Source: Phenylobacterium sp. (GTDB lineage: Bacteria; Pseudomonadota; Alphaproteobacteria; Caulobacterales; Caulobacteraceae). From it: DNA of 64,000 bases. Where the stretch lies: contig NZ_JAUXXE010000030.1 of the NCBI RefSeq assembly GCF_030681155.1, forward strand, positions 1-64,000, written 5' to 3'. Position 1 is the first letter of the stretch. Each line of letters starts with the position of its first letter. Positions 10,354-24,809 of this stretch are shown in pieces. Made by a program: the position numbers and the translations under genes. The notes beneath the pieces are model-generated. The model was given only the letters and a program-made list of their open reading frames with translations. It was not told the origin of the DNA and did not search any database.

Positions 10354-10902
10354 CTAGTTCAGCGGCCATCGCCCAAAGCAGGCATATCCGTCGCGCCGCC
10401 GGTCTCTGCCGACCAGCACGAACTCTCTGGCCGGCCAACGGACCGGATCCGCCAACACAGTCGGCGGAATGCGTGGCGCGCGATAGGCGAGTGTCAGATG
10501 CGGCGTATATCGCCCCTTCGCCCGCAGAGGCCACTTCATCTTCGCCTCGCGCAGAAGAGCGTGCTGCAAGTATGTCATGGCCTCCGTTGTCTCGGCCGCA
10601 CAACAGAGCACCAGACTGTTCCCAAAGCTGCAGGCCGTGGGCAGCACGATCTCGAAGGGAGCCGCCGCGACCGCCGAACCCACCTCCCTCATGGCGTCCA
10701 AGTCGCCGGACCTCACGTCAAGGCGCAGCCCCAGCAACGAGATGTGGAACCGGGCCGGGGGATATAGAGACGCATCGCTAGTCTGCTTCCCGACCGCGGA
10801 AAGACGGGCGCTCGCCGCGGCGCCTGGGGTGACCGCGAAGAACACCACCTGCCCACCGCCCGAAGATGGCTCCGGGATGTCGAGGGAAAGCTGTTCACTC
10901 AT
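10354..10902 (-). CDS. 2'-5' RNA ligase / cyclic phosphodiesterase (2H) family protein
   Basis: Two H-x-[ST] motifs (FHISLLGL and PHLTLAY); probable start MSEQLSLDIPEP (ORF extends to 10950). Confidence 0.8.
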   Translation of the reverse strand: MSEQLSLDIPEPSSGGGQVVFFAVTPGAAASARLSAVGKQTSDASLYPPARFHISLLGLRLDVRSGDLDAMREVGSAVAAAPFEIVLPTACSFGNSLVLCCAAETTEAMTYLQHALLREAKMKWPLRAKGRYTPHLTLAYRAPRIPPTVLADPVRWPAREFVLVGRDRRRDGYACFGRWPLN

Positions 10903-11064
10903 GCTCAATCTCATTGCTCGAATTAGAACAAAAATAGAACATCTGTTCACATAGGCAACGACGGACTGTCATATCGCCCCACCATCATCGCCGGAGATCG
11001 ACAACCCGGGGCGCCTGGCGTCTAACTGCGCCTGCCTGCCCCTTTCACGAGAGCGAGCAAAGCC

Positions 11065-11730
11065 GTGACCCAATCCGCCGCTATCGCGCCACGCCACTAC
11101 CCGACCGCCGCGGCCAAGTGCGCCGATCTCGTGGTCCATGTCGTCGGCCTGACCCTGGCCCTGGTTGGGGGTGTCGTGCTGCTCACCCTGGCGGTGAGAG
11201 ACCAGTCGCTCAGCAAGGCGGTCGCCGTTGGCATCTACGCCGTTGGCCTGCTGGCGATGCTGGGCTTCTCCACCGCCTACAATTTCGCCAAGCCGGAGTA
11301 TCGGCCGGTCCTGAGACGCCTGGACCATGCCGGCATCTTCCTGATGATCGCCGGTTCCTACACCCCGTTCACCACCCAGACGCTAAGCGGCGCCTGGGCC
11401 TGGGGCATGACGATAGCGGTGTGGTCGATCGCTCTGTTCGGCGCGCTCGGTAAGGTCTTCTTACCAATTGTCGATCGGCGCTTGTGGGTCGCCGCCTATC
11501 TCGCGCTCGGCTGGATCATCGTCCTGGCGCTGAAGCCGCTGATCGACGGCGCCAGCCCCCTCACCCTGACCCTACTGGTGGTCGGCGGCCTGCTCTACTC
11601 CACCGGCGTCGCCTTCTATGTGAACAAGCGACTGCGCTTCGCCCGGGCGATCTGGCACGGCCACGTCGTCGCTGGAGCCGGCGCACACTGGGCGGCCGTC
11701 CTGCTCGGGGTCGTCCTGGCGACGCACTAG
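11065..11730 (+). CDS. Hemolysin III / TrhA (PAQR) family membrane protein
   Basis: DLVVHVVGLTLALVGG, YNFAKPEYRPVLRRLDHAGIFLMIAGSYTPFT and C-terminal HxxVxxGAxxHW. Confidence 0.88.
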   Translation: MTQSAAIAPRHYPTAAAKCADLVVHVVGLTLALVGGVVLLTLAVRDQSLSKAVAVGIYAVGLLAMLGFSTAYNFAKPEYRPVLRRLDHAGIFLMIAGSYTPFTTQTLSGAWAWGMTIAVWSIALFGALGKVFLPIVDRRLWVAAYLALGWIIVLALKPLIDGASPLTLTLLVVGGLLYSTGVAFYVNKRLRFARAIWHGHVVAGAGAHWAAVLLGVVLATH

Positions 11731-11870
11731 ACGGCGGTCCAGCCGGCGTCATCGTTCCACGGATAGGACGCAGCGTGCGATCCGGCGGCCTACAGCCCCC
11801 ACCGTCCCAGGCTTATTAATACTGCAACAGTTGATCGGGCCCCGCTCGATCCAAGATCGTGAGTTGCAGA

Positions 11871-12740
11871 ATGAAAAAGGTCCTCGGAATCTACAGCAAT
11901 CCCAATTCTCATTGGGTCGGCGACGGCTTCCCCGTCCGCTCGTTGTTCTCCTACAATTCGCTCGGCTCCCACGTCAGCCCGTTCCTGCTGCTGGACTATG
12001 CGGGACCTCATCAGTTCGATCCCGCCACCCGTCCTCGCGGCGTCGGTCAGCATCCTCACCGTGGGTTCGAGACGGTGACAATCGTCTATGACGGCGAGGT
12101 CGCCCACCGCGACTCCACCGGTCAGGGCGGCGTGATCGGGCCAGGCGATGTCCAATGGATGACCGCGGCCGGCGGGATCCTCCATGAGGAATTCCACTCG
12201 CCGGGCTTCACCCGCACGGGTGGTCCGTTCCGGATGATCCAGCTTTGGGTGAACCTGCCTGCCAAGGACAAGATGAACGCCCCTGGGTATCAGTCGATCG
12301 TCAATGCGGACATCCCATCGGTCGATCTGCCCGATGGGACGGGACGCGTCAGGGTGATCGCGGGCGACTTCCGCGGTCACAAGGGACCGGCGCGCACGTT
12401 TACGCCGATCAATGTCTGGGACACGCGCCTCAACCGCGACGCCTCGGTGACGCTCGATCTGCCGGAAGGTCACACGACCATGCTGGTGGTGTTGTCTGGC
12501 CGGATCGTCATCAACGGCCAGCAAGACGCTCAGGAAGCCGAAATGGTCATGCTCGACCGCCAAGGCGCCTCGGCGATCATCGACGCCAGCAGCGACGCCG
12601 TCGTCCTGGTGCTCACCGGTGAGCCGATCGATGAGCCGGTGGTCGGCCATGGTCCGTTCGTCATGAACACCGAGGCTGAAATCCACCGTGCGATCGAGGA
12701 TTTCAACACCGGCCGCTTCGGCGCGATCGCACACGCCTAA
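11871..12740 (+). CDS. Pirin family protein
   Basis: DYAGPHQFDP...RGVGQHPHRGFETVTIVYDGEVAHRDSTGQGGVIGPGDVQWMTAAGGILHEEFH is the pirin signature. Confidence 0.93.
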   Translation: MKKVLGIYSNPNSHWVGDGFPVRSLFSYNSLGSHVSPFLLLDYAGPHQFDPATRPRGVGQHPHRGFETVTIVYDGEVAHRDSTGQGGVIGPGDVQWMTAAGGILHEEFHSPGFTRTGGPFRMIQLWVNLPAKDKMNAPGYQSIVNADIPSVDLPDGTGRVRVIAGDFRGHKGPARTFTPINVWDTRLNRDASVTLDLPEGHTTMLVVLSGRIVINGQQDAQEAEMVMLDRQGASAIIDASSDAVVLVLTGEPIDEPVVGHGPFVMNTEAEIHRAIEDFNTGRFGAIAHA

Positions 12741-12743
12741 CCA

Positions 12744-12777
12744 ACGGCCCCGGCCCCAGATCTGGGGCCGGGGCCGT
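12744..12777. repeat. 34-bp perfect palindrome (ACGGCCCCGGCCCCAGA/TCTGGGGCCGGGGCCGT), possible terminator or attenuator hairpin
   Basis: Direct reading; starts 4 bp after the pirin stop codon; no T tract follows. Confidence 0.85.
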
Positions 12778-12942
12778 CACCCTTTGGGCGGCCCAGTTCG
12801 CCTACGACCACACGGAGTACTTCCCGAAGGCGAGAGCGGCTCAAGCGTCACTCTCGCCTGTCCGTCCGGCGCCGAACCGGTTAGGCCTTAGATCGGTTCG
12901 TTCATTTCGCGTTGCAGCGCCAACCGGAGCTTCGTTGCCCAC

Positions 12943-13341
12943 ATGGCTCAATCTGTCGATCGCTTCCTTCGCCACCGCCCACGGATTTCGACCCATGCGC
13001 CGCTGGGCCGGGTGTTCAGCGTGACTCAGCAAAGCTGGGACCTGACCGACGACCCGAAGAAGATTCCCCCGATGATCGAAGTGATCGCCACCGGCCGCAG
13101 CGCGGCGGAAGCGGCCGACCTGGCGAGAGCGGCCGCGGTCACCTTCAACCGCCACGGTTTCCACAAGCCCTCGGGCGCTTGGTGGGCGTCGGAAGACGGC
13201 CGCTTTCATCGCTTCGTGATCGGCAACCGAGGCCAGGCGTCAGCTACATTAGTCGCCGGAATCGGCTTGGCGGGCGTCCTTGCAGGCGCGGCCGGACTGG
13301 CTTTCGCCCAGCAACGGACCAAGGGCCGCAAGCGCTCCTGA
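12943..13341 (+). CDS. Hypothetical protein with C-terminal hydrophobic segment
   Basis: ORF with plausible start and composition; ATLVAGIGLAGVLAGAAGLAFAQ near C-terminus. Confidence 0.6.
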   Translation: MAQSVDRFLRHRPRISTHAPLGRVFSVTQQSWDLTDDPKKIPPMIEVIATGRSAAEAADLARAAAVTFNRHGFHKPSGAWWASEDGRFHRFVIGNRGQASATLVAGIGLAGVLAGAAGLAFAQQRTKGRKRS

Positions 13342-13478
13342 AGACAATCACGCGGCGTCCTGGCCAAAACGATACGCTCGCATGACGCAGATTACTCGGG
13401 CCGCTAAGTAGGGCCAGGCGATGGGTCGCGACTCCCAGTTTGGCGTACGGCGTTCCCCCAGCAGCGAGGAATGAAGAC

Positions 13479-14632
<1,154 letters not shown>

Positions 14633-14636
<4 letters not shown>

Positions 14637-15793
14637 GCTTCAAACCCCTCTTCTCCCACGCCCTGGCCGCGGCGCCGGAGCGATTGCACTTCGCGGCGCA
14701 CAGCCACCACCTGTGGCCCGACGCCACCCGGACGGCGCAACTCGCCGCCTGGGATGACGCCGCGCGCCTTGCGGACCTGAAATGGGACAGGGTGATTGGA
14801 GAGGTGCTCCCCCAAGCTCAGCGTCATGTGGCCGGCGAGCTTGGCCTGCCCTCGCCCGAAACCATCGTCTTCGCCTCGAACACCCATGACCACCTGATCA
14901 AGCTCGTCTCGGCCATGGGCAAGTCCCACGTCCGGGTCTTGTCCACCGACTCCGAGTTCCACTCGTTCCGCCGCCAGACCGAGCGCTGGGCCGAGAGCGG
15001 GCGCATTTCGCTGGAACTGGTCCCGCAACATCCGCTTGAGACCCTGACCGAACGCTTCCTGGCGCGGGCGGCCGAGGGCGAGCACGACCTGATTTTCATC
15101 AGCCAGGTCTTCTTCAACACGGGACGGATCTTCGAAGGCGTCGAGGCTCTGGCGGCCCTGAGCGCGCCGGCCGGCCCGTGGGTCGTCGTCGACGGCTATC
15201 ACGCGTTCTGTGCGATCGACGTGGACTTGGCGACGGTGGCCGACCGCATCTTCTATCTGGGCGGCGGGTACAAATACGCCATGGCCGGTGAAGGCGCCGC
15301 GTTCCTCCATGCCCCGCCTGGGTTTGGGCCTCGGCCGGAAATCACCGGATGGTACGCCGAGATCGCGCAACTGGAGGAAGCCTCCAGCGGGGTGCGGTAT
15401 TCGCCAACCGCTCAACGTTTTGCAGGCGCCACCTTCGACCCTAGCGGTCTCTATCGCCTGAACGCCGCGTTCGCCGCCCTGCGCGGAGCCGGCCAAACCA
15501 CGTCCAGCATCTCCGCCCACGTCTGGGGCTTGCAAGAGCAGCTGCTTCAAGGCGTGTCGCGCGGCGACGCCGGCGCTCTGTCAGACGCTCAGTTGCTGAA
15601 CCCCTTGGGCGCGGGCCAGCATGCCCGCTTCCTGGCCCTACGCGACCCGCGCGCGGCCTCGTGGAAGGCCGCGCTCGCCGAGCACGATGTGCTCGTCGAT
15701 GTCCGCGACGACGTCCTGCGGATAGGCCTGGCGATCTATCACGACCCCGAGGACGTGGAGCGCTTCATCAGAACGTGTGGAGCGGCGCTTTAG
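14633..15793 (+). CDS. Class V aminotransferase-fold PLP enzyme (kynureninase-like)
   Basis: VVVDGYHAFCAIDVDL...FYLGGGYKYAMAGEGAAFLHAP (PLP Lys context); ATGA overlap with metB. Confidence 0.8.
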
Positions 15794-15800
15794 CCGCTCC
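15779..15800. terminator. Hairpin GGAGCGGC-gcttta-GCCGCTCC between convergent genes
   Basis: Perfect 8-bp arms; overlaps the stop codon of the upstream PLP gene and lies 3 nt past the guaA stop; no U tract. Confidence 0.5.
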
Positions 15801-15802
15801 CA

Positions 15803-17386
15803 TCACTCCCACTCGATGGTGCCGGGGGGCTTGGACGTGACGTCGTAGACGACGCGGTTCACGCCGCGAACCTCGTTGATGATCCGCGTGGCGCAGCGGC
15901 CCAGGACCTCCCACGGGAACTCAAAGAAGTCGGCGGTCATGCCGTCGGTGGAAGTGACGGCGCGCAGGGCCAGCACGTCCTCGTAGGTGCGCGCATCGCC
16001 CATCACCCCGACCGTCTTCACCGGCAGCAATACGGCGAAGGCTTGCCAGATCGAGTCGTAGAGGCCCGCCTTGCGGATCTCGTCCAGATAGATGGCGTCA
16101 GCCTGTTGCAGTACGGCGACCTTCTCGCGGGTGATTTCGCCGGGAATGCGGATGGCCAGGCCCGGGCCCGGGAACGGATGGCGGCCTACGAATGCCGGCG
16201 GCAGGCCGAGCTCGACGCCGAGCACACGCACCTCGTCCTTGAACAGTTCGCGCAGCGGCTCGACCAGCTTCAGCTTCATGTAATCCGGCAGGCCGCCGAC
16301 ATTGTGGTGGCTCTTGATCACCGCCGAAGGACCGCCGCGCGCCGAGACGCTCTCGATCACGTCTGGATAGAGCGTGCCCTGCGCCAGGAAGTTGGCGCCG
16401 TCGATCTTGGCCGCTTCCTTGTCGAAAACGTCGATGAACAGGCGCCCGATGGTCTTGCGCTTGGTTTCCGGGTCCGAGACGCCGGCCAGTTCGCCCAGGA
16501 ACAGGTCGGCGGCGTCCACGTGGACCAGCGGAATGTTGTAGTGGTCGCGGAACATGGTGACGACCTGGGTCGCCTCGTCCTTACGCAGCAGGCCGGTGTC
16601 GACGAACACGCAGGTCAGTTGGTCGCCGATCGCCTCGTGGATCAGCACGGCGGCGACGGAGGAGTCGACGCCGCCGGACAGGCCGCAGATCACCTTGCCG
16701 TCGCCGACCTGGTCGCGGATTTTCTGGACCATCTCGCCTCGGAAGGCGGCCATGGTCCAGTCGCCCTTCAGACCGGCGATCTTGTGGGTGAAGTTGCGCA
16801 GCATCAGCGCCCCGCGCGGGGTGTGAGCGACTTCCGGGTGGAACTGGATGCCGTAGAAGCGACGGCCTTCATCGGCGATCACGGCGAAGGGCGAGCCCTC
16901 CGACGAGGCCACGACGTGGAAGCCCTGCGGGATGGCGGTGATCTTGTCGCCGTGGCTCATCCACACGGTTTCCTTGGCGCCGACCGCGCCCAGGCCATCG
17001 AGCAACGGGCTTTCGCGTTCGATCAGGATCTCGGCCCGGCCAAACTCGCGAGTGTGACCGCCCTCGACCGCGCCGCCCAGTTCCGCGCACATGGTCATCT
17101 CGCCGTAGCAGATACCCAGCACCGGCACGCCCAGCTCGAAGACCTTTTTGGTGACGGCCGGGCTCTCGTCCTCATGGACGCTGGCGGGGCCGCCGGACAG
17201 GATCACGGCCTTGGGTCCGAAGGCTTCCAGCATCGCCTCGACCTTGTCGAAGGGATGGACCTCGCAATAGACGCCGCTTTCGCGCAGGCGGCGGGCGATC
17301 AGCTGGGTGACCTGGCTGCCGAAGTCGACGATCAAGACGCGTTCGTGGGCCTGTTGGGGGGCTTGTTCAGTCATTGCGGGGTCCAT
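15803..17386 (-). CDS. guaA: GMP synthase (glutamine-hydrolysing)
   Basis: [47 protein letters not shown] and C-terminal KPPGTIEWE. Confidence 0.98.
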   Translation of the reverse strand: MDPAMTEQAPQQAHERVLIVDFGSQVTQLIARRLRESGVYCEVHPFDKVEAMLEAFGPKAVILSGGPASVHEDESPAVTKKVFELGVPVLGICYGEMTMCAELGGAVEGGHTREFGRAEILIERESPLLDGLGAVGAKETVWMSHGDKITAIPQGFHVVASSEGSPFAVIADEGRRFYGIQFHPEVAHTPRGALMLRNFTHKIAGLKGDWTMAAFRGEMVQKIRDQVGDGKVICGLSGGVDSSVAAVLIHEAIGDQLTCVFVDTGLLRKDEATQVVTMFRDHYNIPLVHVDAADLFLGELAGVSDPETKRKTIGRLFIDVFDKEAAKIDGANFLAQGTLYPDVIESVSARGGPSAVIKSHHNVGGLPDYMKLKLVEPLRELFKDEVRVLGVELGLPPAFVGRHPFPGPGLAIRIPGEITREKVAVLQQADAIYLDEIRKAGLYDSIWQAFAVLLPVKTVGVMGDARTYEDVLALRAVTSTDGMTADFFEFPWEVLGRCATRIINEVRGVNRVVYDVTSKPPGTIEWE

Positions 17387-18660
17387 TTGGCGCGCTCAAG
17401 CACGGCGACGAAGAAGCCGTCGGTGGCCGAGCTGCGGGGCGAAAGGCGAAGATATCCCTCGGCGGTCAGATGACGGACGAGGTGCGGGTTGTTGGTGGCC
17501 GGTATCACGCGGAAGTCCATCCAACGCTCCAGGAAGGCGGCGACGCGGTCCTCGTCCTCCTCCGGCAACACCGAGCAGGTGACATAGACGATGCGGCCGC
17601 CGGGCTTCACGAACTGCGTTCCCAGGTCGAGCACCGCGTCCTGGTCGGTCATGCGCTGCGCCAGCAGGGCCGGCTTCAGCCGCCACTTGGTGTCCGGGTG
17701 ACGACGCCAGGCGCCTGTGCCCGAACAGGGGGCGTCGATGAAGACGACGTCGATCTTCTCTTCGAGGTCCTTCAGCGCGTTGGGGTAGATCGGCGAGCGG
17801 ACCTGGAGATTGCGCACGCCGGCCCGTTCGGATCGGCGGACAGTGTCGGCCAGACGGCGCGCCTCGCTGTCATAGGCGTAGATCTGGCCCTTGTTGGCCA
17901 TCGCCGCAGCAAGCGCGAGCGTCTTGCCCCCGCCCCCCGCGCAAAGATCGAGCACCTGCGAACCCTTGATCTCGCCCGCCGCCTCCGCGGCGATCTGGGA
18001 GGCGAGATCCTGCACCTCGAACCAGCCTTTGGAGAAGGCCGGGACTGTTTCCAGCGACGCACCGCGCTGGCTCGGGTCGGGCGCGGCCATCCGCAGGGCG
18101 TTGGGCAAGACGCCCGTCGGCTCGGCGTTGAGCGGGCCGAGCGCCTTGAGCGCCTGCTCGACGTCGGTCTTCAAGGTGTTGACCCGAAGATCGACCGGCG
18201 CGCGTTCGGACAGCATTGCGCCTTCCAGCGCCGCGTCGTCGCCAAAAGCCCGCGCCAGCGAGGGCTCAAGCCAGTCGGGATAGTCGCCGCGAACGGCGGC
18301 CGGCGCGTCGGCGAGATCGCGGGGCTGGACCAGCGCGGTGCGTTCGGCCTCGGTCAAGGCGCCCGGACCGTGGGGTTCGTCACCGGCGGCCTCGGCCACC
18401 CGTTCCACCGGCCAGTTCCAGAACACGTGCAGGGCGCAGAGCGTGGCCGCCCGCGGGCTGTCGTCGCTCATTCGCCAGCCGAGCGAACGGCGACGGCGCA
18501 GGACGTCGAGCACCAAGCCCGAAACCCAGGCGCGGTCCTTGGATCCAGCAAACCGGGATGCATCACCCCACGCCTTGAGCGCCAGCTTCACAGGCCGGTG
18601 GCGCGTCTCGACGTCGGTGAGGATCTCGATGGCTGCGGAGAGGCGTCCGCCGTCACGCAA
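17371..18660 (-). CDS. RsmB/NOP2/Sun-family RNA m5C methyltransferase
   Basis: [39 protein letters not shown] and [15 protein letters not shown]. Confidence 0.9.
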   Translation of the reverse strand: MRDGGRLSAAIEILTDVETRHRPVKLALKAWGDASRFAGSKDRAWVSGLVLDVLRRRRSLGWRMSDDSPRAATLCALHVFWNWPVERVAEAAGDEPHGPGALTEAERTALVQPRDLADAPAAVRGDYPDWLEPSLARAFGDDAALEGAMLSERAPVDLRVNTLKTDVEQALKALGPLNAEPTGVLPNALRMAAPDPSQRGASLETVPAFSKGWFEVQDLASQIAAEAAGEIKGSQVLDLCAGGGGKTLALAAAMANKGQIYAYDSEARRLADTVRRSERAGVRNLQVRSPIYPNALKDLEEKIDVVFIDAPCSGTGAWRRHPDTKWRLKPALLAQRMTDQDAVLDLGTQFVKPGGRIVYVTCSVLPEEDEDRVAAFLERWMDFRVIPATNNPHLVRHLTAEGYLRLSPRSSATDGFFVAVLERAKWTPQ

Positions 18661-18675
18661 GGGCTCTACTCACAT

Positions 18676-19070
18676 TCATAGGAAAATGGCGGCGATGACC
18701 GCCAGGGCGCCCCCAAAGCCCACGAACCAGATCAGGCTGCGCAGGTAGGGAACGTTAAGCATATAGGCGATCGGATGGAGCACCCGCGAAACGACATAGA
18801 GCACCGAGCCCCACAGCGTCAGCGGCCCGAGCTTGGCGGCGAGGTACGCCGTCACCACGGCCGCCGCAAACAGCGGGAAGGTCTCCATGAAGTTCGCGAA
18901 GGACCGATTTAGCCTGGCGGCGACGCCCGTCACAGGGCGCGCCTCGTCCCGCGAGCCGGCGGCCCATTCCAGACCTTGCTGGCGCCGCGAGGCGGCCGCC
19001 GCCCAGAGCAACTGGACCATGCCGATGATGACGGCGGCGCCCAGCAGCTTCAGTTCGACGGCCATGGCCA

Positions 19071-19071
<1 letters not shown>
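18676..19071 (-). CDS. MAPEG family membrane protein
   Basis: RLNRSFANFMETFPLFAAAVVTAYLA...YVVSRVLHPIAYMLNVPYLRSLIWFVG. Confidence 0.9.
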
Positions 19072-21799
<2,728 letters not shown>

Positions 21800-21853
21800 T
21801 CCGAGCTTGTGCGCCGATTGTCGAATTGAGGAAATCGACATATTGGTTCTGAG

Positions 21854-22774
21854 ATGTTCGAAAATCTCACATCATTACCTCTGCCCTCGCTGAACGCCCT
21901 GCGCGCCTTCGAGGCCATGGCCCGCACCGGCCGCGCCACTCTGGCGGCCCAGGAGCTGAACGTGACGCACAGCGCTGTCAGCCGTCAGGTGAAAGCGTTG
22001 GAGGAAGCCCTGGGCGTGCGCTTGTTCGCCGGGCCCAAGCACAGGCTGGAGCTGACCCAAGCCGGACGCGAGCTGTTGCCGGCGCTGACCGGCGCCTTCG
22101 ACCAGATCGCCACCGCCGTTCGGCAGATACGTGGCGCCGGCGAGGATCTGCATGTCGCCGTCAACGCCAGCGTCTCGGTGAAGTGGCTGATCCCGCGCCT
22201 GAGCGGCTTTGCGGACGCCCATCCAAGTGTTCGGCTGCATCTGGCGGAACTGCCGTCGCACGCCACCTCCTACCGCGGGGCGCATGCGGTCGTGAGGATG
22301 GTGCCGACCAGCCGCTTGGCGGATCCTGACGCGACGAGCTTTATCCAGAGCCATCTGGGCTTGGTGATGTCGCCGGCCCTGGCGGAGCGCTTCGCCGACA
22401 ATCCGCTAAGAGCGCCCAGGCTGTCGGCCCAAACCCATCAGCAAGGCTGGGCGATCTGGGGCGCGCTGGCCGGCATGGAACTGCCTCCAGCGCCCGAGCA
22501 ACCCTTCGCCCACCTGCACTTCGCGATCGACGCGGCGATCGCAGGGCTTGGCGTCGCCGTCATGCCCTGGCCGTTGGTGGCCGACTATGTGCGCAGCGGG
22601 CGACTGGTCGCTCCGTTCGGCTTCCGCAAGGCTGAAAGCGCCTTTGCATTGCTAGCGGCGCCCGGCGTATCGAGCCGGGCCTTGGATCAATTTCGCAAGT
22701 GGCTGGTGTCGGAGGGCGCGAAAACGCCCCCTGCTCCCGCCTATCGACCTTTGAAGCCAGTCGCCACGAGATAG
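21854..22774 (+). CDS. LysR-family transcriptional regulator (GcvA-like)
   Basis: N-terminal wHTH LPSLNALRAFEAMARTGRATLAAQELNVTHSAVSRQVKALEEALGVRLFAG. Confidence 0.92.
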   Translation: MFENLTSLPLPSLNALRAFEAMARTGRATLAAQELNVTHSAVSRQVKALEEALGVRLFAGPKHRLELTQAGRELLPALTGAFDQIATAVRQIRGAGEDLHVAVNASVSVKWLIPRLSGFADAHPSVRLHLAELPSHATSYRGAHAVVRMVPTSRLADPDATSFIQSHLGLVMSPALAERFADNPLRAPRLSAQTHQQGWAIWGALAGMELPPAPEQPFAHLHFAIDAAIAGLGVAVMPWPLVADYVRSGRLVAPFGFRKAESAFALLAAPGVSSRALDQFRKWLVSEGAKTPPAPAYRPLKPVATR

Positions 22775-23445
22775 ACTTCTGAGCTGTCGGCGCGGCTGGC
22801 TTTCGGCTTGATGTGGCGCACGTCGTCGAACTGGCGGTTCAGCTCGCCGATGATCTCGTGGGTCTCACCTCCCTGGAACGCCTTGGACAGGAAGGCGCCG
22901 CCCGGCCGCAGAACGCTGACGGCGAAGTCGGCGGCGGTTTCGATCAAAGTCATGATCCGCAGGTGGTCGGTGCGACGATGGCCGACGGTGTTGGGCGCCA
23001 TGTCCGACAACACCAGGTCCGGCGGGCCGCCGAGCAGTTCGATCAGCCTCGGGCCGCATTCCGGATCGGTGAAGTCCATCTCCAGGATGTGAGCCGGCGG
23101 CAACGGATCAACCGGCAGCAGATCGACGCCGACGATATTTGTCACGCCACGCTCGATCGCGACCTGGGTCCACCCACCGGGCGCGAGACCAAGATCGATG
23201 ACCCGCACGCCGGGCTTCAGCAGCTTCAGCTTGTCGTCGAGTTCACTCAGCTTGTAGGCCGCGCGGCTGCGATAGCCGTGAGCGCGCGCCTTGGCGGCGA
23301 AGGGGTCGTTGATCTGACGCGACAGCCAGGCCTGGGACGACGGCGTCCGGTCCTTCGCGGTCTTGAGGCGCGCGGGCTTCACCCGGCCCTCTTCGGTTCC
23401 GCCCGAGGGCGGCTTGACCATGCGTTTGCGGGGCGGCTCTGTCAT
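22741..23445 (-). CDS. rlmE: 23S rRNA (uridine-2'-O) methyltransferase
   Basis: SRAAYKLSELDDKLKLLKPGVRVIDLGLAPGGWTQVA and LVLSDMAPNTVGHR; FtsJ/RrmJ pattern. Confidence 0.95.
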   Translation of the reverse strand: MTEPPRKRMVKPPSGGTEEGRVKPARLKTAKDRTPSSQAWLSRQINDPFAAKARAHGYRSRAAYKLSELDDKLKLLKPGVRVIDLGLAPGGWTQVAIERGVTNIVGVDLLPVDPLPPAHILEMDFTDPECGPRLIELLGGPPDLVLSDMAPNTVGHRRTDHLRIMTLIETAADFAVSVLRPGGAFLSKAFQGGETHEIIGELNRQFDDVRHIKPKASRADSSEVYLVATGFKGR

Positions 23446-24572
23446 TCAGGGGCGTTTACAGGGGAAGCGCCGCCCGATCTACGGCCGCGACGCCGACGCC
23501 TCCGCTTACGCTTGGTTCCCACGCCCGACATCAGCGACATCAGTATGCCTTCGCGGAGGCCGCGATCGGCGACCCGCACCCGCGAACAGGGCCAGAGTTC
23601 CTGCACCGCCTGGAGGATCGCCGCGCCCGCCAGCACCAGGTCGGCGCGTTCTGAGCCAATGCAAGGCTCGTCGGCGCGCTCCTGAGGGCTGAGGCGTAGC
23701 AGCGTCTGGGCGGCCACGTCGCACTCGTCCCGGGTCATCCAGATGCCGTCGACCTGGCTGCGGTCATAACGCCGCAGGCCAAGATGCATGCCCGCCAGGC
23801 TGGTGATGGCGCCCGATGTCCCCACCATGTGCGCGCGGTCAGCGTCGAATATCGGGCGCAGCGGATCGGCATGACGGAACTCGCGGATCTCGTCCTTCAC
23901 CGTCTCGACCATGGCACGGAACCAGGTTTCGGTGGCGGCAGGGCCTTCCGGAAAACGTTCGGCGAGCGTGACGACGCCGATCGGGATGGAGAGCCACGCC
24001 TTGATCGGCAAGCGACCTGCGGCGAACTTCGCCAGTTCGGTTTCCAGGCCGCCTGACGTCAGGTCCACCCAGGACAACTCCGTCGATCCGCCGCCGACAT
24101 CGACCACCAGCGCGGCCTCCGCCTTGCGATCGAGCAGATTCAGGCAGCCGGCGACCGATAGCTGGGCTTCCTCGCGCGGGGTGATGATCTGGAGCTGCAG
24201 GCCCGTTTCAGCCGCGACGCGCGCCACGAACTCGGGGCCGTTCTCGGCTCCGCGGCACGCCTGGGTGGCGATCGCCTTCAGCTTCACCACCTTGCGGCGG
24301 CGGATTTTTTCGGCGCTGACTTTCAGGGCCGCGAGCGCGCGCTCCATGGCCGCATCGGACAACCGGCCCGTCTGCGATAGCCCCTCGCCCAGCCGCACGA
24401 TGCGCGAATAAGCCTCCACAACCCGAAAGCCGCGCCCCGACGGGGTTGCGATCAACAGGCGGCAATTGTTCGTACCAAGATCGAGCGCGCCGTAACAAGG
24501 CGACTCGGCCGCTCCTGAGGAATTGCTCTTTTTGGCTCCTGGAGCCGTCTCGAGATCAAGCGTCATCGTCAC
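23442..24572 (-). CDS. Ppx/GppA family phosphatase
   Basis: YGALDLGTNNCRLLIATP, ATQACRGAENG and VVDVGGGSTELSWVD. Confidence 0.92.
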   Translation of the reverse strand: MTMTLDLETAPGAKKSNSSGAAESPCYGALDLGTNNCRLLIATPSGRGFRVVEAYSRIVRLGEGLSQTGRLSDAAMERALAALKVSAEKIRRRKVVKLKAIATQACRGAENGPEFVARVAAETGLQLQIITPREEAQLSVAGCLNLLDRKAEAALVVDVGGGSTELSWVDLTSGGLETELAKFAAGRLPIKAWLSIPIGVVTLAERFPEGPAATETWFRAMVETVKDEIREFRHADPLRPIFDADRAHMVGTSGAITSLAGMHLGLRRYDRSQVDGIWMTRDECDVAAQTLLRLSPQERADEPCIGSERADLVLAGAAILQAVQELWPCSRVRVADRGLREGILMSLMSGVGTKRKRRRRRRGRRSGGASPVNAPE

Positions 24573-24610
24573 CGGCTTGGTGGCCGGAACGCTTGTAAAT
24601 CAAGGATCTG

Positions 24611-24635
24611 GAGCGCGTTCGGCAAGAACGCGCTC
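24611..24635. repeat. Inverted repeat GAGCGCGTTC-ggcaa-GAACGCGCTC
   Basis: Perfect 10-bp arms, 5-nt loop, in the ppx/hspQ divergent intergenic region. Confidence 0.8.
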
Positions 24636-24809
24636 AACAGCGCCGCAGTCATTGACCGCCATCCGTCCCTATGAAGCGCCGACACGACGCCTCGTTTCAG
24701 GAGAGACTGTAGCAAGCTGGCTCGCCTCTCGGAAGGCACGCCCTTGCACATGCGAAGATGAGCGGTACGTTCACCTCCCAGTTAGGCGCCAAGGTCTAGA
24801 ATCGTTTCT

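Noticed and set aside
16043-17473. 476-aa plus-strand ORF antisense to guaA
   Set aside because: High-GC shadow ORF opposite a clearly recognised gene; sequence is repetitive His/Asp/Val/Gln composition typical of antisense frames
17374-18681. 435-aa plus-strand ORF antisense to rsmB-family gene
   Set aside because: Shadow ORF of a GC-rich coding region; no recognisable domain
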